Shown: positions 17,798 through 27,209, counted from the stretch's first letter. The stretch: 64,000 bases of DNA from Stanieria cyanosphaera PCC 7437 (GCF_000317575.1 NC_019748.1:3058501-3122500); one strand, 5' to 3'. The notes: generated by a model from the sequence alone, not told the origin. A program made the numbers and translations.

Positions 17798-18657
17798 TAA
17801 GCTGTTACCCCCGTTTTAAGCAACTTCTTTGCTTCAACAATCGCTTCTTTGATTCCCCGACAGACCTTAACTTTTAATCCTTTAAGTTGTTCGCCGTAAG
17901 GAGTGTCAGCAATTTCTCCTGCTACGATTAATTCTGAAGCAAGGACATCTTTAACATCAACTAGACGAACTAAACGAGAACAACCAACAGAATCACCAAC
18001 TCTTTCAAAACAATTGATAATCCAGGGACTCGGATCGTTAGTTACTCGAATAACAATTGATTCTGGACGAAATTCATATAAAAAACGAGCATGATTTCCG
18101 CCAACGTGCTTGATAGCTGGGATGGCATCGAGTAATAATTTAGCCCTTTCTGAGTCTTTTAAACTGCTAGGAGTTAAAGCCAAAGTATATTGATAAGCAG
18201 TGCAATGAACTTCTGTATTGTGAATTGAGGTTTTTCCTTTTTCACCACCTTTAGAACCAAAGGTAATATCACCCCAATAAGGATCGAGACTGATCGCCCG
18301 ACTCACTTCTAAAACTCCACGACGCTTGGTTGTAGCATTCTTATTATCTTTATCTTTCTTGGCATCCATAAAGCCAAAAAGATCGTCATCTATATAAGTT
18401 TTAGGGTTGTACTTTTCATCTTTGATATTGTAAACATCAGCTTCAGCATCAAAAGTACGATTAACTCGATCTGGTTGAGAATTTTGTAAGCATTCTCGAT
18501 AACCCCAACGAATAGCATCAGCACTTACCGTCGTATATTGATCGTTGCCTTTGGTAATTTTTTGTAAAGTAGATAATGTACTACCATCTCCTTCACCTCG
18601 GTTATTAGCAGCAACAGCAGTAGGGGTAACAACAGTAACAAAAATATGTTGTGTCAT
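17797..18657 (-). CDS. cas7: Type I MYXAN CRISPR protein Cas7 (DevR family)
   Basis: 286-aa Cas7/Cst2/DevR-family backbone subunit of Cascade. Visible family features: N-terminal HIFVTVVTPTAVAANNRGE, VSADAIRWGYRE, the acidic DDDLFGFM segment, RRGVLEVSRAIS, and EVHCTAYQYTLAL. Multiple copies would coat the crRNA guide. The ATG has a strong Shine-Dalgarno (AAGGAG, 7 nt upstream). Its stop overlaps the cas5 start by one base and it begins 32 nt after the cas8 stop. Confidence 0.94.
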   Translation of the reverse strand: MTQHIFVTVVTPTAVAANNRGEGDGSTLSTLQKITKGNDQYTTVSADAIRWGYRECLQNSQPDRVNRTFDAEADVYNIKDEKYNPKTYIDDDLFGFMDAKKDKDNKNATTKRRGVLEVSRAISLDPYWGDITFGSKGGEKGKTSIHNTEVHCTAYQYTLALTPSSLKDSERAKLLLDAIPAIKHVGGNHARFLYEFRPESIVIRVTNDPSPWIINCFERVGDSVGCSRLVRLVDVKDVLASELIVAGEIADTPYGEQLKGLKVKVCRGIKEAIVEAKKLLKTGVTA

Positions 18658-18689
18658 GTTTTTTCTCCTTAATAATGATTAAAAACTAA

Positions 18690-20165
18690 TTAAATAGACA
18701 TTTCAAAGCCTTCTTCGGCTTCAGAAATAGATTCATCAAGCACTTCTTCTGGAATTTCAGATTTACCATCTTTACCTTTTCCTGTGTAAGAAGCGATCGC
18801 AAGTAGAGCTAAATCTCGCGCCTGTTTCCATTGGTTATCTTTATGAAGCCATTGATAAATCTCTCCTCCAACGCCCCTAGTTGCTTTGCTGCGATAACGG
18901 CTTAAGAAGTCAACCATTGTCTTAGCAAAATCTTGCTGAGTACTAGGTCTTTGTAAACGATTAATTACTTTATTAGTAACTTGAGGATAATCAGGCTCTC
19001 GACCTTGTTTTTGAGCCTGTACAATTTGCTCTCTTAAATAACTACTGAAAGCACCTTGAACAGCATCGAAAAATGTCTGCTCAAGTGCATCAAGATATTG
19101 AGACATACTTACTAATCCTTTTTTTTCATAAAGTTCATTTTGTTTTTTCCATTCATAAAAACCCAAATACCACGGTTTACTAGCGATCAGGTTGTCGCAA
19201 AGCCAAGGTAAAACTTTGGAAATGGCTAACCAAGTTTCTCCTTTATCATTGGTACGAACTTGGGGTTTAAAAAATTGAAAAGCTGAATCGTATAAATCTA
19301 AGATTTCATCATCTACTCTGACTCGATAGACAGCTTGTTTAAGATAGCTTTGACTGCCATCCCATTGTTGTTTACCTAATTGATAAACTTCACAATAATC
19401 GACTCTCCATTGTTTATTATCTTCAATTAGCTTTTCTTGGAGTAAAAAACGTAATCCCGATTCTCCAGAACTGCTAGAGCGAAAATCGCGATAGGTGCTT
19501 CCAGAATAATTTTTTCTTCGTCTTACCCATTTGGAGATATTTTTAACTTCTGGAATAACAACCGCCGAACGATATCCTGATAATTGATAATAGCTACAAG
19601 CTAAAGGAAGAAAAACTAGAGCTAGGAAACCTTCGGGAGACTCTTGATAAGCACCATGAGCAAAACATTCTACTAATCCAGGTAAATGATGACCTTTAAC
19701 AGGAATTTCAGGTTTAAATTTTCCTTTAGCGTTAAAAGCTTCCTTAAAATCTCTAGTGTAATAACAGTCTTCTACAAGTCTGAAAGAACGAGAAATTTCG
19801 GGTTGACCTTCATCAATTAGAAACGTTAAAGTGACGGGCTGCTTATTCTGTTGTCTTTGTTTTCCATGCTGAAGAAAAGTTGTCGTGACTCCTTCGCTGA
19901 AGATATATTTTCCTTGTTGGTCTAAATTAAGAGCAGGAACATCTAAATAACCATCTTGAAGACGATAAGTTTGTTGTAGTAAACCCAATACAGCTTCTTT
20001 ATCGCTGCATGACCAAGATAAATTCACCGCATCTTCTGTAACGTCCCAGTTTATAGGAACATCATTGGGATTAATAACCGATAAAGCTAAAGCCAAACCA
20101 GCAATTCCAGCGCGATGGGGAAGTAGGGTGTTAGGGTCAAAAATAGATAGGGTAAGTTCTGTCAT
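18690..20165 (-). CDS. cas8: Type I MYXAN CRISPR protein Cmx8 (Cas8 large subunit)
   Basis: 491-aa large subunit, recognised mainly by position (between cas3 and cas7) and by the N-terminal block LSIFDPNTLLPHRAGIAGLALAL typical of Cmx8. Contains two Cys-containing stretches but no obvious zinc ribbon. By analogy it recognises the PAM and recruits Cas3. The C-terminus is acidic (EEVLDESISEAEEGFEMSI) and may be flexible. ATG lies 5 nt after the cas3 stop, so it is tightly coupled. Confidence 0.88.
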   Translation of the reverse strand: MTELTLSIFDPNTLLPHRAGIAGLALALSVINPNDVPINWDVTEDAVNLSWSCSDKEAVLGLLQQTYRLQDGYLDVPALNLDQQGKYIFSEGVTTTFLQHGKQRQQNKQPVTLTFLIDEGQPEISRSFRLVEDCYYTRDFKEAFNAKGKFKPEIPVKGHHLPGLVECFAHGAYQESPEGFLALVFLPLACSYYQLSGYRSAVVIPEVKNISKWVRRRKNYSGSTYRDFRSSSSGESGLRFLLQEKLIEDNKQWRVDYCEVYQLGKQQWDGSQSYLKQAVYRVRVDDEILDLYDSAFQFFKPQVRTNDKGETWLAISKVLPWLCDNLIASKPWYLGFYEWKKQNELYEKKGLVSMSQYLDALEQTFFDAVQGAFSSYLREQIVQAQKQGREPDYPQVTNKVINRLQRPSTQQDFAKTMVDFLSRYRSKATRGVGGEIYQWLHKDNQWKQARDLALLAIASYTGKGKDGKSEIPEEVLDESISEAEEGFEMSI

Positions 20166-20170
20166 TTTGA

Positions 20171-22453
20171 CTAATTTTCACGACTTTTAAGTTCATAAGC
20201 ACCTAATTCTGGGGAATAGCTCCATATTTCTGTAGGTGCAATGGGATAAAACTTGTGTTTTTGCCATTTCTGATAATTTTTAGCAGGAATTGGAATGGTA
20301 TAACGGGGAATTTCTTTAGCAGGTAAGGATTTAATGGTCGCTAAATCTTGTTCTAGCAATACCGTGATGTTAAAACCTTCTTTTCCCAAAGATGTAGGAT
20401 AAGTACGCCAATTACCGTCTAATAAAACTGATTTGGTGTCTGGTTGACCAAAAGTATCAGAATCTTCTAACCATTGGGCTAAATCTCTCTGACAAACTTC
20501 GTCTTCAAAAGACTGAATTAGTCTCAAGCCATTTTCTAGTTCTTCTTTACTATAAGGAAAACCAACTTTGTCATCGGGATAAAATAGAGCATCTAAAGCA
20601 TGACCACAATAACGACGGTTTAACCTTCCCAAACGCTGAATTAGACCTGCTGGATCGGCAATTTGCGAAACTAGAAGCGTTGCTGAAAGATCGAGAGACA
20701 TTTCTGCTACTTGAGTTGCGATCGCTAAAATCGGCTCGTCTTGTTTAAAACCATCTACTACATCACGGTGATGTTGAACCCTGTCTTGATAGCGATAGCG
20801 ACTGTGATACAGTACGGCGTTTAATCTTCTAGCTTTGGCATCTTTGTAAACATCAATGGCAGTATTTACCTGATTGCAAACCCACAACACCTTACCGCCT
20901 GTGGATAGTTCATGTTCTACTATTGACCAATCGGGTTGTGCTTCATAATTGAATCTATAACGGGGTTGTGCTTCAATTTCTTTTGAACCAGAAATAATTT
21001 CAATCGGTTCGCCTACAGCTTTGGTAATTGCTTCTTTTTGCCAGGGTAAGAATGAAGCAGACATCAGTAAGATTGGGGCTTTAAACACCTCTAAAAATCT
21101 CAGTAATGCACCGAATAGGCGGTCATCGTAACAGTGAACCTCATCAAAAACAAAAGCAGCGTTCGCGATCGCAGGAAAACAATACATTGGTCTGCGGTTA
21201 CATTGAAGTAGTCCGAGAACTGTATCGACCGTACAGACAATCGATTCTTTTCCCCAGGCTTTAAAAGACTCTAGTTTGATTGCAGATTCGTTGTTTCCTT
21301 CTCCTGCTTCCTCTTCTTCTCCTGTAGTCGCCATTGCTAAATCCACATCGGCACGAGAATGTAGCAAAACTGAGTCAAGTTGATCGTGAACGTAATCAAG
21401 AAAACCTTCGGTGCTAGTACCTGTGGTGGGATAACAGAAAATAAGTTTTCTGCCAATAGCGAAGGATTTTGCCCAATTGTAAGCTCCTAATGTCTTTCCC
21501 GTGCCACATCCTGCTCTTGCTAGAGTTACCCTTGTTTTACTTTGAGCTAACTGAATTTGAAATGGTCTTAACTGATGAGCGTCGAGTCGAGCATCAATTA
21601 CTCGTTGAAGCTTAGTTTCATCGAGAGTATTTTGGACGTTTTCAGTAATCCAGTTTTTAATAGATATTGATTCATTCACATTAGGAATTGCCGAACCGAT
21701 AGCGTCGCCAGCAATTAAAAGCGATTTAATAACTGCTAAAAAAACTGAATCTGGTTGCCATTCCAAGGATAAAAAATCAGCAATTTGAAAGCGTTTTTCT
21801 TTAATCTGTTTTACAGACCAAGATAGTGAGGGTTTTTGAGATAATTTAATATTATTAGGCAATCCAAGAGCTTTGATTCCATATTTGAGTAATTGTTTAA
21901 AATGACGATTGAATTGTTGTTTACCATCAACTACATCAAGAACATAAAGAAATAATCGATCGTCTCCAGAGAAGCGAATTTCTCCTAATTCATCAGTACA
22001 TTTTCCACTTCTCCCCCCCAGTTTGAGATGATGCCCTCCTGCTGCTGCTAAAGCTGTTAAAAAATCTCCTTCGCCTTGTTCTAACCATTCGCGAAACTCC
22101 CAAGCGAGTAAAACTGAAGCTACTTCATGACGAATGATTTGAGGATGATCGGGTAAAAATCTTTTTGGATGAGCATCTTTAATATTGGCGCGTACAACTC
22201 CTTGAAAATGTTCGTTAGCTTTGCCCCAATCATGAAGATAAGCTGCTAAACACGCTGTTGACTTTAGTTCGGATAAATTACATTGAAGTCCAAATTGAGA
22301 AATCAAGCGATCTCCCAATACATCAACTAAAGTAGAGACGGCATTAACCACGTCTGCGGTATGCCCCACTAAACTATAAGAACCCTTCCATTTACCAGGC
22401 TCAAAAGATTTGGCTAGTAATAAATCTGGCTTTAAAACAGGTGCTTGTTTCAT
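20171..22453 (-). CDS. cas3: CRISPR-associated helicase/nuclease Cas3 (HD + DExH)
   Basis: 760 aa, single chain with both activities. HD nuclease at residues 25-250: H31, H74-D75 (YLHDWGK), and GGHH (139-142). SF2 helicase follows: Walker A AGCGTGKT (314-321), DEVH (437-440), SAS (motif III), and motif VI IQRLGRLNRR. It degrades target DNA after Cascade binding. The ATG at 22453 overlaps the cas6 stop by one base (TAATG), so the longer reading from 22489 is rejected. No interruption or missing catalytic residue seen. Confidence 0.95.
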   Translation of the reverse strand: MKQAPVLKPDLLLAKSFEPGKWKGSYSLVGHTADVVNAVSTLVDVLGDRLISQFGLQCNLSELKSTACLAAYLHDWGKANEHFQGVVRANIKDAHPKRFLPDHPQIIRHEVASVLLAWEFREWLEQGEGDFLTALAAAGGHHLKLGGRSGKCTDELGEIRFSGDDRLFLYVLDVVDGKQQFNRHFKQLLKYGIKALGLPNNIKLSQKPSLSWSVKQIKEKRFQIADFLSLEWQPDSVFLAVIKSLLIAGDAIGSAIPNVNESISIKNWITENVQNTLDETKLQRVIDARLDAHQLRPFQIQLAQSKTRVTLARAGCGTGKTLGAYNWAKSFAIGRKLIFCYPTTGTSTEGFLDYVHDQLDSVLLHSRADVDLAMATTGEEEEAGEGNNESAIKLESFKAWGKESIVCTVDTVLGLLQCNRRPMYCFPAIANAAFVFDEVHCYDDRLFGALLRFLEVFKAPILLMSASFLPWQKEAITKAVGEPIEIISGSKEIEAQPRYRFNYEAQPDWSIVEHELSTGGKVLWVCNQVNTAIDVYKDAKARRLNAVLYHSRYRYQDRVQHHRDVVDGFKQDEPILAIATQVAEMSLDLSATLLVSQIADPAGLIQRLGRLNRRYCGHALDALFYPDDKVGFPYSKEELENGLRLIQSFEDEVCQRDLAQWLEDSDTFGQPDTKSVLLDGNWRTYPTSLGKEGFNITVLLEQDLATIKSLPAKEIPRYTIPIPAKNYQKWQKHKFYPIAPTEIWSYSPELGAYELKSREN

Positions 22454-23115
22454 TAAGCAACCTCCGAACTTGGATAAAACCAGCCACAACCAAAGTGCTT
22501 TCTACCGCCCAAACCATAGCACTGCAATTTGAGTGAATCTTCATCATTCAAGTTCTCTACAACCACGCCAAAACCCATCACATTTTTGTTTTTTATTTTC
22601 AGCGATCGCAAAGCCAAGTCACCATCGCAATTGCTATCGATAAAAGCTTTTCCTTTAATTTCCAAACTTAATAATGATTTTTGGCAAGATTCTAAGAAAT
22701 AAACAGGTGCATCATGTATATCCCATTTTTCTAAGTGAAAAGTAACTAATCTGGCTTTTAGGGTTTGACTTGGTTCTAGTAAACACAATCTAGGCTGAAC
22801 TAGACGAATTAAATGTCCTCTAATATCCAATACCTGATTCTGAAACAGACGATACCATTGTGAAGCTTGTTCTGATGGACATCTCAGTCGCAGACGAGAC
22901 GAACGATTGAGATAAATTAATCCTTGTCGGTCTGGTACTCCAGGAATAGTAGATAAAATTACTTCAGGTGGAAAATCTCTCGTTCTCTCTTCTTCTAGGA
23001 TTATTTGGCTTGAGTTTTCCAAGACTATATTTTTTAAAGCAGAATAAAGAGAATAACCATGATCTGCTGGTAATGTTTTACCTTTTAAAGCAAATTGAAT
23101 TTCCAAAAAATTCAT
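22453..23115 (-). CDS. cas6: Type I MYXAN CRISPR RNA endonuclease Cas6
   Basis: 220-aa Cas6/Cmx6 of the RAMP fold. N-terminal PADHGYSLYSALK and the C-terminal glycine-rich loop GLGGRKHFGCGWFYP are diagnostic. H19 in ADHGY is a plausible catalytic His. It would cut both related repeat types, as no second cas6 is present in the window. Starts 3 nt after the hepT stop, so the toxin-antitoxin pair and cas genes appear to share one transcript. Confidence 0.92.
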   Translation of the reverse strand: MNFLEIQFALKGKTLPADHGYSLYSALKNIVLENSSQIILEEERTRDFPPEVILSTIPGVPDRQGLIYLNRSSRLRLRCPSEQASQWYRLFQNQVLDIRGHLIRLVQPRLCLLEPSQTLKARLVTFHLEKWDIHDAPVYFLESCQKSLLSLEIKGKAFIDSNCDGDLALRSLKIKNKNVMGFGVVVENLNDEDSLKLQCYGLGGRKHFGCGWFYPSSEVA

Positions 23116-23118
23116 TGT

Positions 23119-23469
23119 TTAACTCCTTTTCAAATTATTAATAATTACTTTTAACTGCTCAATTAAAGTAGGTAAATTGTCTTGGACAACTTGCCAAACA
23201 ATATCTAGATCGATATCTCCATAAGCATGAATTAAACGATTTCGCATACTTACAATTGCACTCCAGGGAATCTCTGGATATTTTTGACATTCTTCTCTGG
23301 GAATTTTATTAGCAGCTTCTCCAATAATTTCCAGAAGACGCACCACTGCAAGATTTAACAAACGCTCATTATCCAAATCCTGACGAGTTTTCCCCTTAGT
23401 GATGTCAACTGCTTCTTGGGCATAGCGCAGCATATCCTCTAATCTGGCTAGAGTTCTAGGATTTGACAT
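23119..23469 (-). CDS. hepT: HEPN-domain toxin HepT
   Basis: 116-aa all-helical HEPN protein with the RNase motif R76-x4-H81-x-Y83 (RNRLIHAY). In characterised cyanobacterial HEPN/MNT modules this domain is a ribonuclease silenced when its partner attaches AMP to the tyrosine of this motif. The ATG at 23469 overlaps the mntA stop by 14 nt; its stop is 3 nt from the cas6 start. All active-site residues are intact, so the toxin looks functional. Antitoxin/toxin assignment follows the MntA/HepT literature; the other polarity has also been proposed. Confidence 0.9.
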   Translation of the reverse strand: MSNPRTLARLEDMLRYAQEAVDITKGKTRQDLDNERLLNLAVVRLLEIIGEAANKIPREECQKYPEIPWSAIVSMRNRLIHAYGDIDLDIVWQVVQDNLPTLIEQLKVIINNLKRS

Positions 23470-23761
23470 ATTGAACTGCTGCTTCCTGCTGTACTTTTTC
23501 GCGAATTTTGGGGCTCAAAAATCCTGGGGTATTCAAATCCACTTTTCGCCCGAAAATCTGAGTTAATTCCGCCTCCATCTCGAAAAAAGCTAATCCAGGA
23601 ATTCGATCTGGTTCAAATTCGACTAAAACATCAATATCACTTTCTGCTTTAAAGTCATCCCTTAAAACAGAACCAAACAATGCCAACTTGACAATGTGAT
23701 TACGTTGGCAAAATTCATCTAACTGCTTTTGAGGAATATTAATTTTTACTTGTTGACTCAT
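23456..23761 (-). CDS. mntA: MNT-type nucleotidyltransferase antitoxin MntA
   Basis: 101-aa minimal nucleotidyltransferase: GS (30-31), D42-x-D44 (SDIDVLVEF) and the third acidic residue D75 (KVDL). This is the GSx10DxD pattern of MntA proteins that AMPylate HepT. The ATG at 23761 has AAGG about 12 nt upstream and gives the usual N-terminus; a TTG reading from 23782 is less likely. 17 nt after the WYL stop and overlapping hepT by 14 nt. Confidence 0.88.
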   Translation of the reverse strand: MSQQVKINIPQKQLDEFCQRNHIVKLALFGSVLRDDFKAESDIDVLVEFEPDRIPGLAFFEMEAELTQIFGRKVDLNTPGFLSPKIREKVQQEAAVQYVKS

Positions 23762-23778
23762 GTTTAAAAACACCTTAA

Positions 23779-24753
23779 TCAATCGTTTGCTAAATAATTA
23801 CAATTCATCGCTTCTATTTCTCTCTGCACCATCTCCACCAATTCAGGGGGATTTTTAACAACTGCACCTTTGCCGTAACCCAACACCCATCGCTTGATAT
23901 CGTTCAAACCGCTAACATACATCTGCAAAGTCAACGAACCGTCACCGTGTTCTGATAATTCTTGAGATGGATGCCAGCGTCGTTCGCGAATAAAGGGAGC
24001 AGTAACCCTATCGAACCAAATTTCTACAAGTTGGGGAACTCCACCAACCTCGTGCTGAAAGATCATGGATAGATGACCCCTAGCATCAAAATTTGGGTCT
24101 TGAATAAACTTTTCGTCTAATACCTTTAGACTCCGAATTCGGTCAATGCGAAACCAGCGCATCTCGTGTCTTTTATGGCAGTAGCCAATTACATAGGGAT
24201 TAGTTCCTCGATAGATATGCAGTAAATAGGGATCGAGTTTACGCTCGCTCGGTGCATTACGACTGGCAGTAAAATATTCCATCCAAACCGATTTTGACTT
24301 CTTGCAAGCTCGTTCTAAATCGTGCCAGATTTCAGGGTCGAGGTTAATGGATGCTCCAGCGCGAAATAATATTCTTTCGTCGGCTACTTGTTGTAAATCT
24401 ATCCAAGTTGCTTCAGGTAAACGCTCACTCAAACGAGCGATCGCTGAACGCAATTCTTCGACATAAGCACTGCCAGCATAGGCTTCTAGCATCCTCGCTC
24501 CTAAAGTCAGGGCAAATAATTCTCCCTGAGATAGAGAAATACTGGGTAATCGCCAGTTCTGGTCGCTATAGTGCCATCCCCTTTCTTTTTGATATTCGAG
24601 TGGAGCTAATAAACGATCGCGTAAAAAAGCCAGATCGTTACGAATAGTGCGATCGCTAACTTCTGTGGCGACTGCCAGACTGCGATGGGTCTGACGAATG
24701 CCAGAACGAAGCAAAGCATCAATTTGAAGTAACCTTTCTAGATGACGGGACAC
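23779..24753 (-). CDS. WYL-domain transcriptional regulator
   Basis: 324 aa. N-terminal winged HTH (residues 1-70: VATEVSDRTIRNDLAFLRDRL) and a C-terminal WYL ligand-binding domain (about 135-220, with SVWMEYFTASRNAPSERKLDPYLLHIYRGTNPYVIGYCHKRHEMRWFRIDRI read in pieces: SVWMEYF, PYLLHIYRGTNPYVIGYC, MRWFRIDRIRSL), then a WCX-type tail. WYL regulators often control CRISPR-Cas, e.g. Sll7009 in Synechocystis. I chose the GTG at 24753, giving the family-like start SRHLERLLQIDALLRSG; a TTG at 24768 is the alternative. First gene of the long operon ending in cas5. The shared motif 46 nt upstream fits autoregulation. Confidence 0.88.
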   Translation of the reverse strand: MSRHLERLLQIDALLRSGIRQTHRSLAVATEVSDRTIRNDLAFLRDRLLAPLEYQKERGWHYSDQNWRLPSISLSQGELFALTLGARMLEAYAGSAYVEELRSAIARLSERLPEATWIDLQQVADERILFRAGASINLDPEIWHDLERACKKSKSVWMEYFTASRNAPSERKLDPYLLHIYRGTNPYVIGYCHKRHEMRWFRIDRIRSLKVLDEKFIQDPNFDARGHLSMIFQHEVGGVPQLVEIWFDRVTAPFIRERRWHPSQELSEHGDGSLTLQMYVSGLNDIKRWVLGYGKGAVVKNPPELVEMVQREIEAMNCNYLAND

Positions 24754-24799
24754 AGGGCAAAGAAGCAAGATGACAAAGTTCGTCCATCATAAACAAACT

Positions 24800-24819
24800 A
24801 CCTGGCAAAAACGCTTCCA
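24800..24819 (-). promoter_or_regulatory. Shared 20-bp cas operator motif, copy 2
   Basis: Minus-strand TGGAAGCGTTTTTGCCAGGT, 46 nt upstream of the WYL GTG; one mismatch to the copy at 15922-15941. A TATGAT lies 11 nt downstream of its TTGCCA, too close for a normal -35/-10 pair, so an activator or repressor site is more likely than a core promoter. Confidence 0.6.
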
Positions 24820-24896
24820 CCCTGAAATCAAAATTTATTTATCTTACTCTTTTTTTTAAAATCATTAACTTTATTCTTCATACTCAAAATAAAAAT

Positions 24897-26132
24897 TTAG
24901 CTAGCATTAGCAATTACTGTCTCACTAGTCAATAATTTAACTGCGGTTTGATATTGCACATCCACATCTGTACCAATTTGACTATAATTAATTGGTTCTT
25001 GATTAACTGTTTGGTCTGGTGTAATACCTAATTTATTAATATCTCTATGACTAGGAGTTTCGTACTTAGCTACAGTTACTGCCAAACCAGCACCATCAGG
25101 TAATTCAAACAAAGATTGAATTAATCCTTTACCAAAAGTTTTTTCTCCTACCAATAAAGCTCTACCATTATCTTGTAATGCACCTGCTAAAATTTCACTA
25201 GCACTAGCTGTGCCTTGATTAACTAAAACAATTAGCGGATCTTCAGTAAGAGCTTTGCCATTAGATTCAAAACTTCCTAGAGTGCCTTGACGATTAACAG
25301 TGTAAACAATCGTCTGATTTTCTAGCCACAAACGAGCAATTTCAACTCCAGCTTGTAATAAACCGCCAGGATTGTTTCTTAAATCTAAAATATAAGCTTG
25401 CGCTCCTTGTTGCTCTAATTGATTGATACCACGAGCAATTTCTTGAGCAGCATTGGCACTAAATTGATTGAGACGAACGTAACCAATAGGCAACTCGTGA
25501 GTAGTATCAAGAGTATAATATACAGGATTAAGAGCAATGCGATCGCGAATTAAATTAATAATTTTATGCTCGTCAGTATCTGGTGATTGAATTTTGAGAG
25601 AAACTTGAGTCCCAATTTTTCCCCGCATTTTTGCTGCTGCTTCATCTAAACTCAGAGTAGTAGTACTCACTCCATCAATTTCTAAAATATGATCTTTGGG
25701 TTTGATTCCTGCTGCTTCGGCAGGAGAACCTGCTAAAGGTGTAACTACCTCAATTAATCCTGTTTCTGAGTCTACATTGATTTGTAATCCTACTCCAGAT
25801 AACTCTCCAGAAGTATTTACCTGTAAACTATGATATTGTTCTGGTCTAAGTAGACGAGTAAAAGGATCGTCTAAGCTGGCTAGCATTTCGTCAATCGCAT
25901 TATAAGTTTGCTCGCGGTTTTGAAGCGGTTTTTTAATCAACTTTTGCCTTAAATACCACCAATTTTGATGATTGAAAGTTTCATCAACATAAGATTGATT
26001 GACAATTCGCCACGATTGCAGTAACAATTTTTGTTCTTCGGTAAAAGCTGCTGCTTCAGGAGTAAACCAAACTAAAGAAGATGCTGTCCACAGGACACTC
26101 AAAAGAGTAACCCAAAAAAATTTCTTGAGCAT
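24897..26132 (-). CDS. ctpA: Carboxyl-terminal processing protease (CtpA type)
   Basis: 411-aa S41 peptidase exported to the lumen or periplasm: signal peptide at residues 1-29 (ending PEAAA), PDZ at about 100-185, catalytic domain with S310 (GTASASEIL) and K335 (GEKTFGKG), 25 residues apart as in the D1 processing protease. By family it matures the D1 protein by removing its C-terminal extension; cyanobacteria have several Ctp paralogs so the exact one is inferred. Divergent from petB-petD, an arrangement I recall from Synechococcus PCC 7002, which favours ctpA. Confidence 0.88.
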   Translation of the reverse strand: MLKKFFWVTLLSVLWTASSLVWFTPEAAAFTEEQKLLLQSWRIVNQSYVDETFNHQNWWYLRQKLIKKPLQNREQTYNAIDEMLASLDDPFTRLLRPEQYHSLQVNTSGELSGVGLQINVDSETGLIEVVTPLAGSPAEAAGIKPKDHILEIDGVSTTTLSLDEAAAKMRGKIGTQVSLKIQSPDTDEHKIINLIRDRIALNPVYYTLDTTHELPIGYVRLNQFSANAAQEIARGINQLEQQGAQAYILDLRNNPGGLLQAGVEIARLWLENQTIVYTVNRQGTLGSFESNGKALTEDPLIVLVNQGTASASEILAGALQDNGRALLVGEKTFGKGLIQSLFELPDGAGLAVTVAKYETPSHRDINKLGITPDQTVNQEPINYSQIGTDVDVQYQTAVKLLTSETVIANAS

Positions 26133-26540
26133 GAGATAGTTCGTAAATTCTTTTTTTGTTTGTTATTAGTTTAATTTAGACTTTATTTTACTAATTGTTA
26201 CAAATGATCGTAGAAGTAAAAATAAATACGATTTAAATAAAACAAGGTTTTGCTTGGCAAGTGATAAGTTGTACCAGCAAAGATAGTAAAATCTACACTT
26301 AGCTAGCAACACCATAGCTTAAAGCTATGTTACATTTTTTAAAGGAATCATCCCCACCAGTATCTTTTACTAGGCGGGTAAGCACCAAAAAAATCCAATC
26401 TAGTGCGCCTAAATTAACCACTCAACTCTGACACTTGTCTAGCTGAAGGTTAAGAAAAAAGGACAAGACATTGCTCTCTATGAAATGTCCTTAAATAAGG
26501 TAAACCTATCCATAACTATTTTTAGCTAATTTTTGGCTTC
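26133..26540. promoter_or_regulatory. ctpA-petB divergent intergenic region
   Basis: 408 bases holding both promoters. Contains a perfect palindrome CATAGCTT-A-AAGCTATG at 26313-26329, and near petB an inverted repeat AAGGACA (26459-26465) / TGTCCTT (26486-26492) with an internal alternative GACATT/AATGTC, which could fold in the petB leader RNA. No other gene seen. Confidence 0.5.
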
Positions 26541-27209
26541 ATGTTTTCTAAACAAGTAACTGATTCAAAAGTTTATCAATGGTTTGACGAACGTCTCGAA
26601 GTTCAGGCACTTTCGGACGACGTTACCAGTAAATACGTTCCTCCTCATGTCAACATTTTTTATTGCTTAGGTGGAATTACTTTAGTTTGTTTCTTAATCC
26701 AGTTTGCGACTGGATTTTGCATGACTTTTTATTATAAACCTACTGTTACTGACGCTTTTGCTTCAGTTGAATACATCATGAACGAAGTTAACTTTGGTTG
26801 GCTCATTCGTTCTGTCCATCGCTGGTCGGCTAGCATGATGGTATTAATGATGATTCTTCATGTTTTCCGCGTCTATCTAACTGGTGGGTTTAAAAAACCC
26901 CGCGAATTAACTTGGATTGCTGGCGTAATTATGGCAGTAATTACTGTTACTTTTGGCGTTACTGGTTACTCTCTTCCTTGGGACCAAGTAGGTTACTGGG
27001 CAGTCAAAATCGTTTCTGGTGTACCTGCTGCTATTCCCGTTGTGGGAGATCAAATGGTTGAACTGTTACGCGGTGGTGCAAGCGTTGGTCAAGCAACTTT
27101 AACTCGTTTCTACAGCTTGCATACTTTTGTTTTGCCTTGGTTGATGGCAGTGTTTATGTTGCTACACTTCTTAATGATCCGTAAACAAGGTATTTCTGGT
27201 CCTTTGTAA
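26541..27209 (+). CDS. petB: Cytochrome b6
   Basis: 222-aa integral subunit of the cytochrome b6f complex with four transmembrane helices. Haem-ligand histidines sit in [16 protein letters not shown] and [18 protein letters not shown]42 (FYCLGG) is the covalent haem c-n site (Cys35 in shorter numbering). It carries electrons between plastoquinol and the high/low-potential chains in thylakoids. Length and N-terminus ([20 protein letters not shown]) are normal. petD follows after 161 nt in the same direction, as in other cyanobacteria. Confidence 0.98.
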   Translation: MFSKQVTDSKVYQWFDERLEVQALSDDVTSKYVPPHVNIFYCLGGITLVCFLIQFATGFCMTFYYKPTVTDAFASVEYIMNEVNFGWLIRSVHRWSASMMVLMMILHVFRVYLTGGFKKPRELTWIAGVIMAVITVTFGVTGYSLPWDQVGYWAVKIVSGVPAAIPVVGDQMVELLRGGASVGQATLTRFYSLHTFVLPWLMAVFMLLHFLMIRKQGISGPL

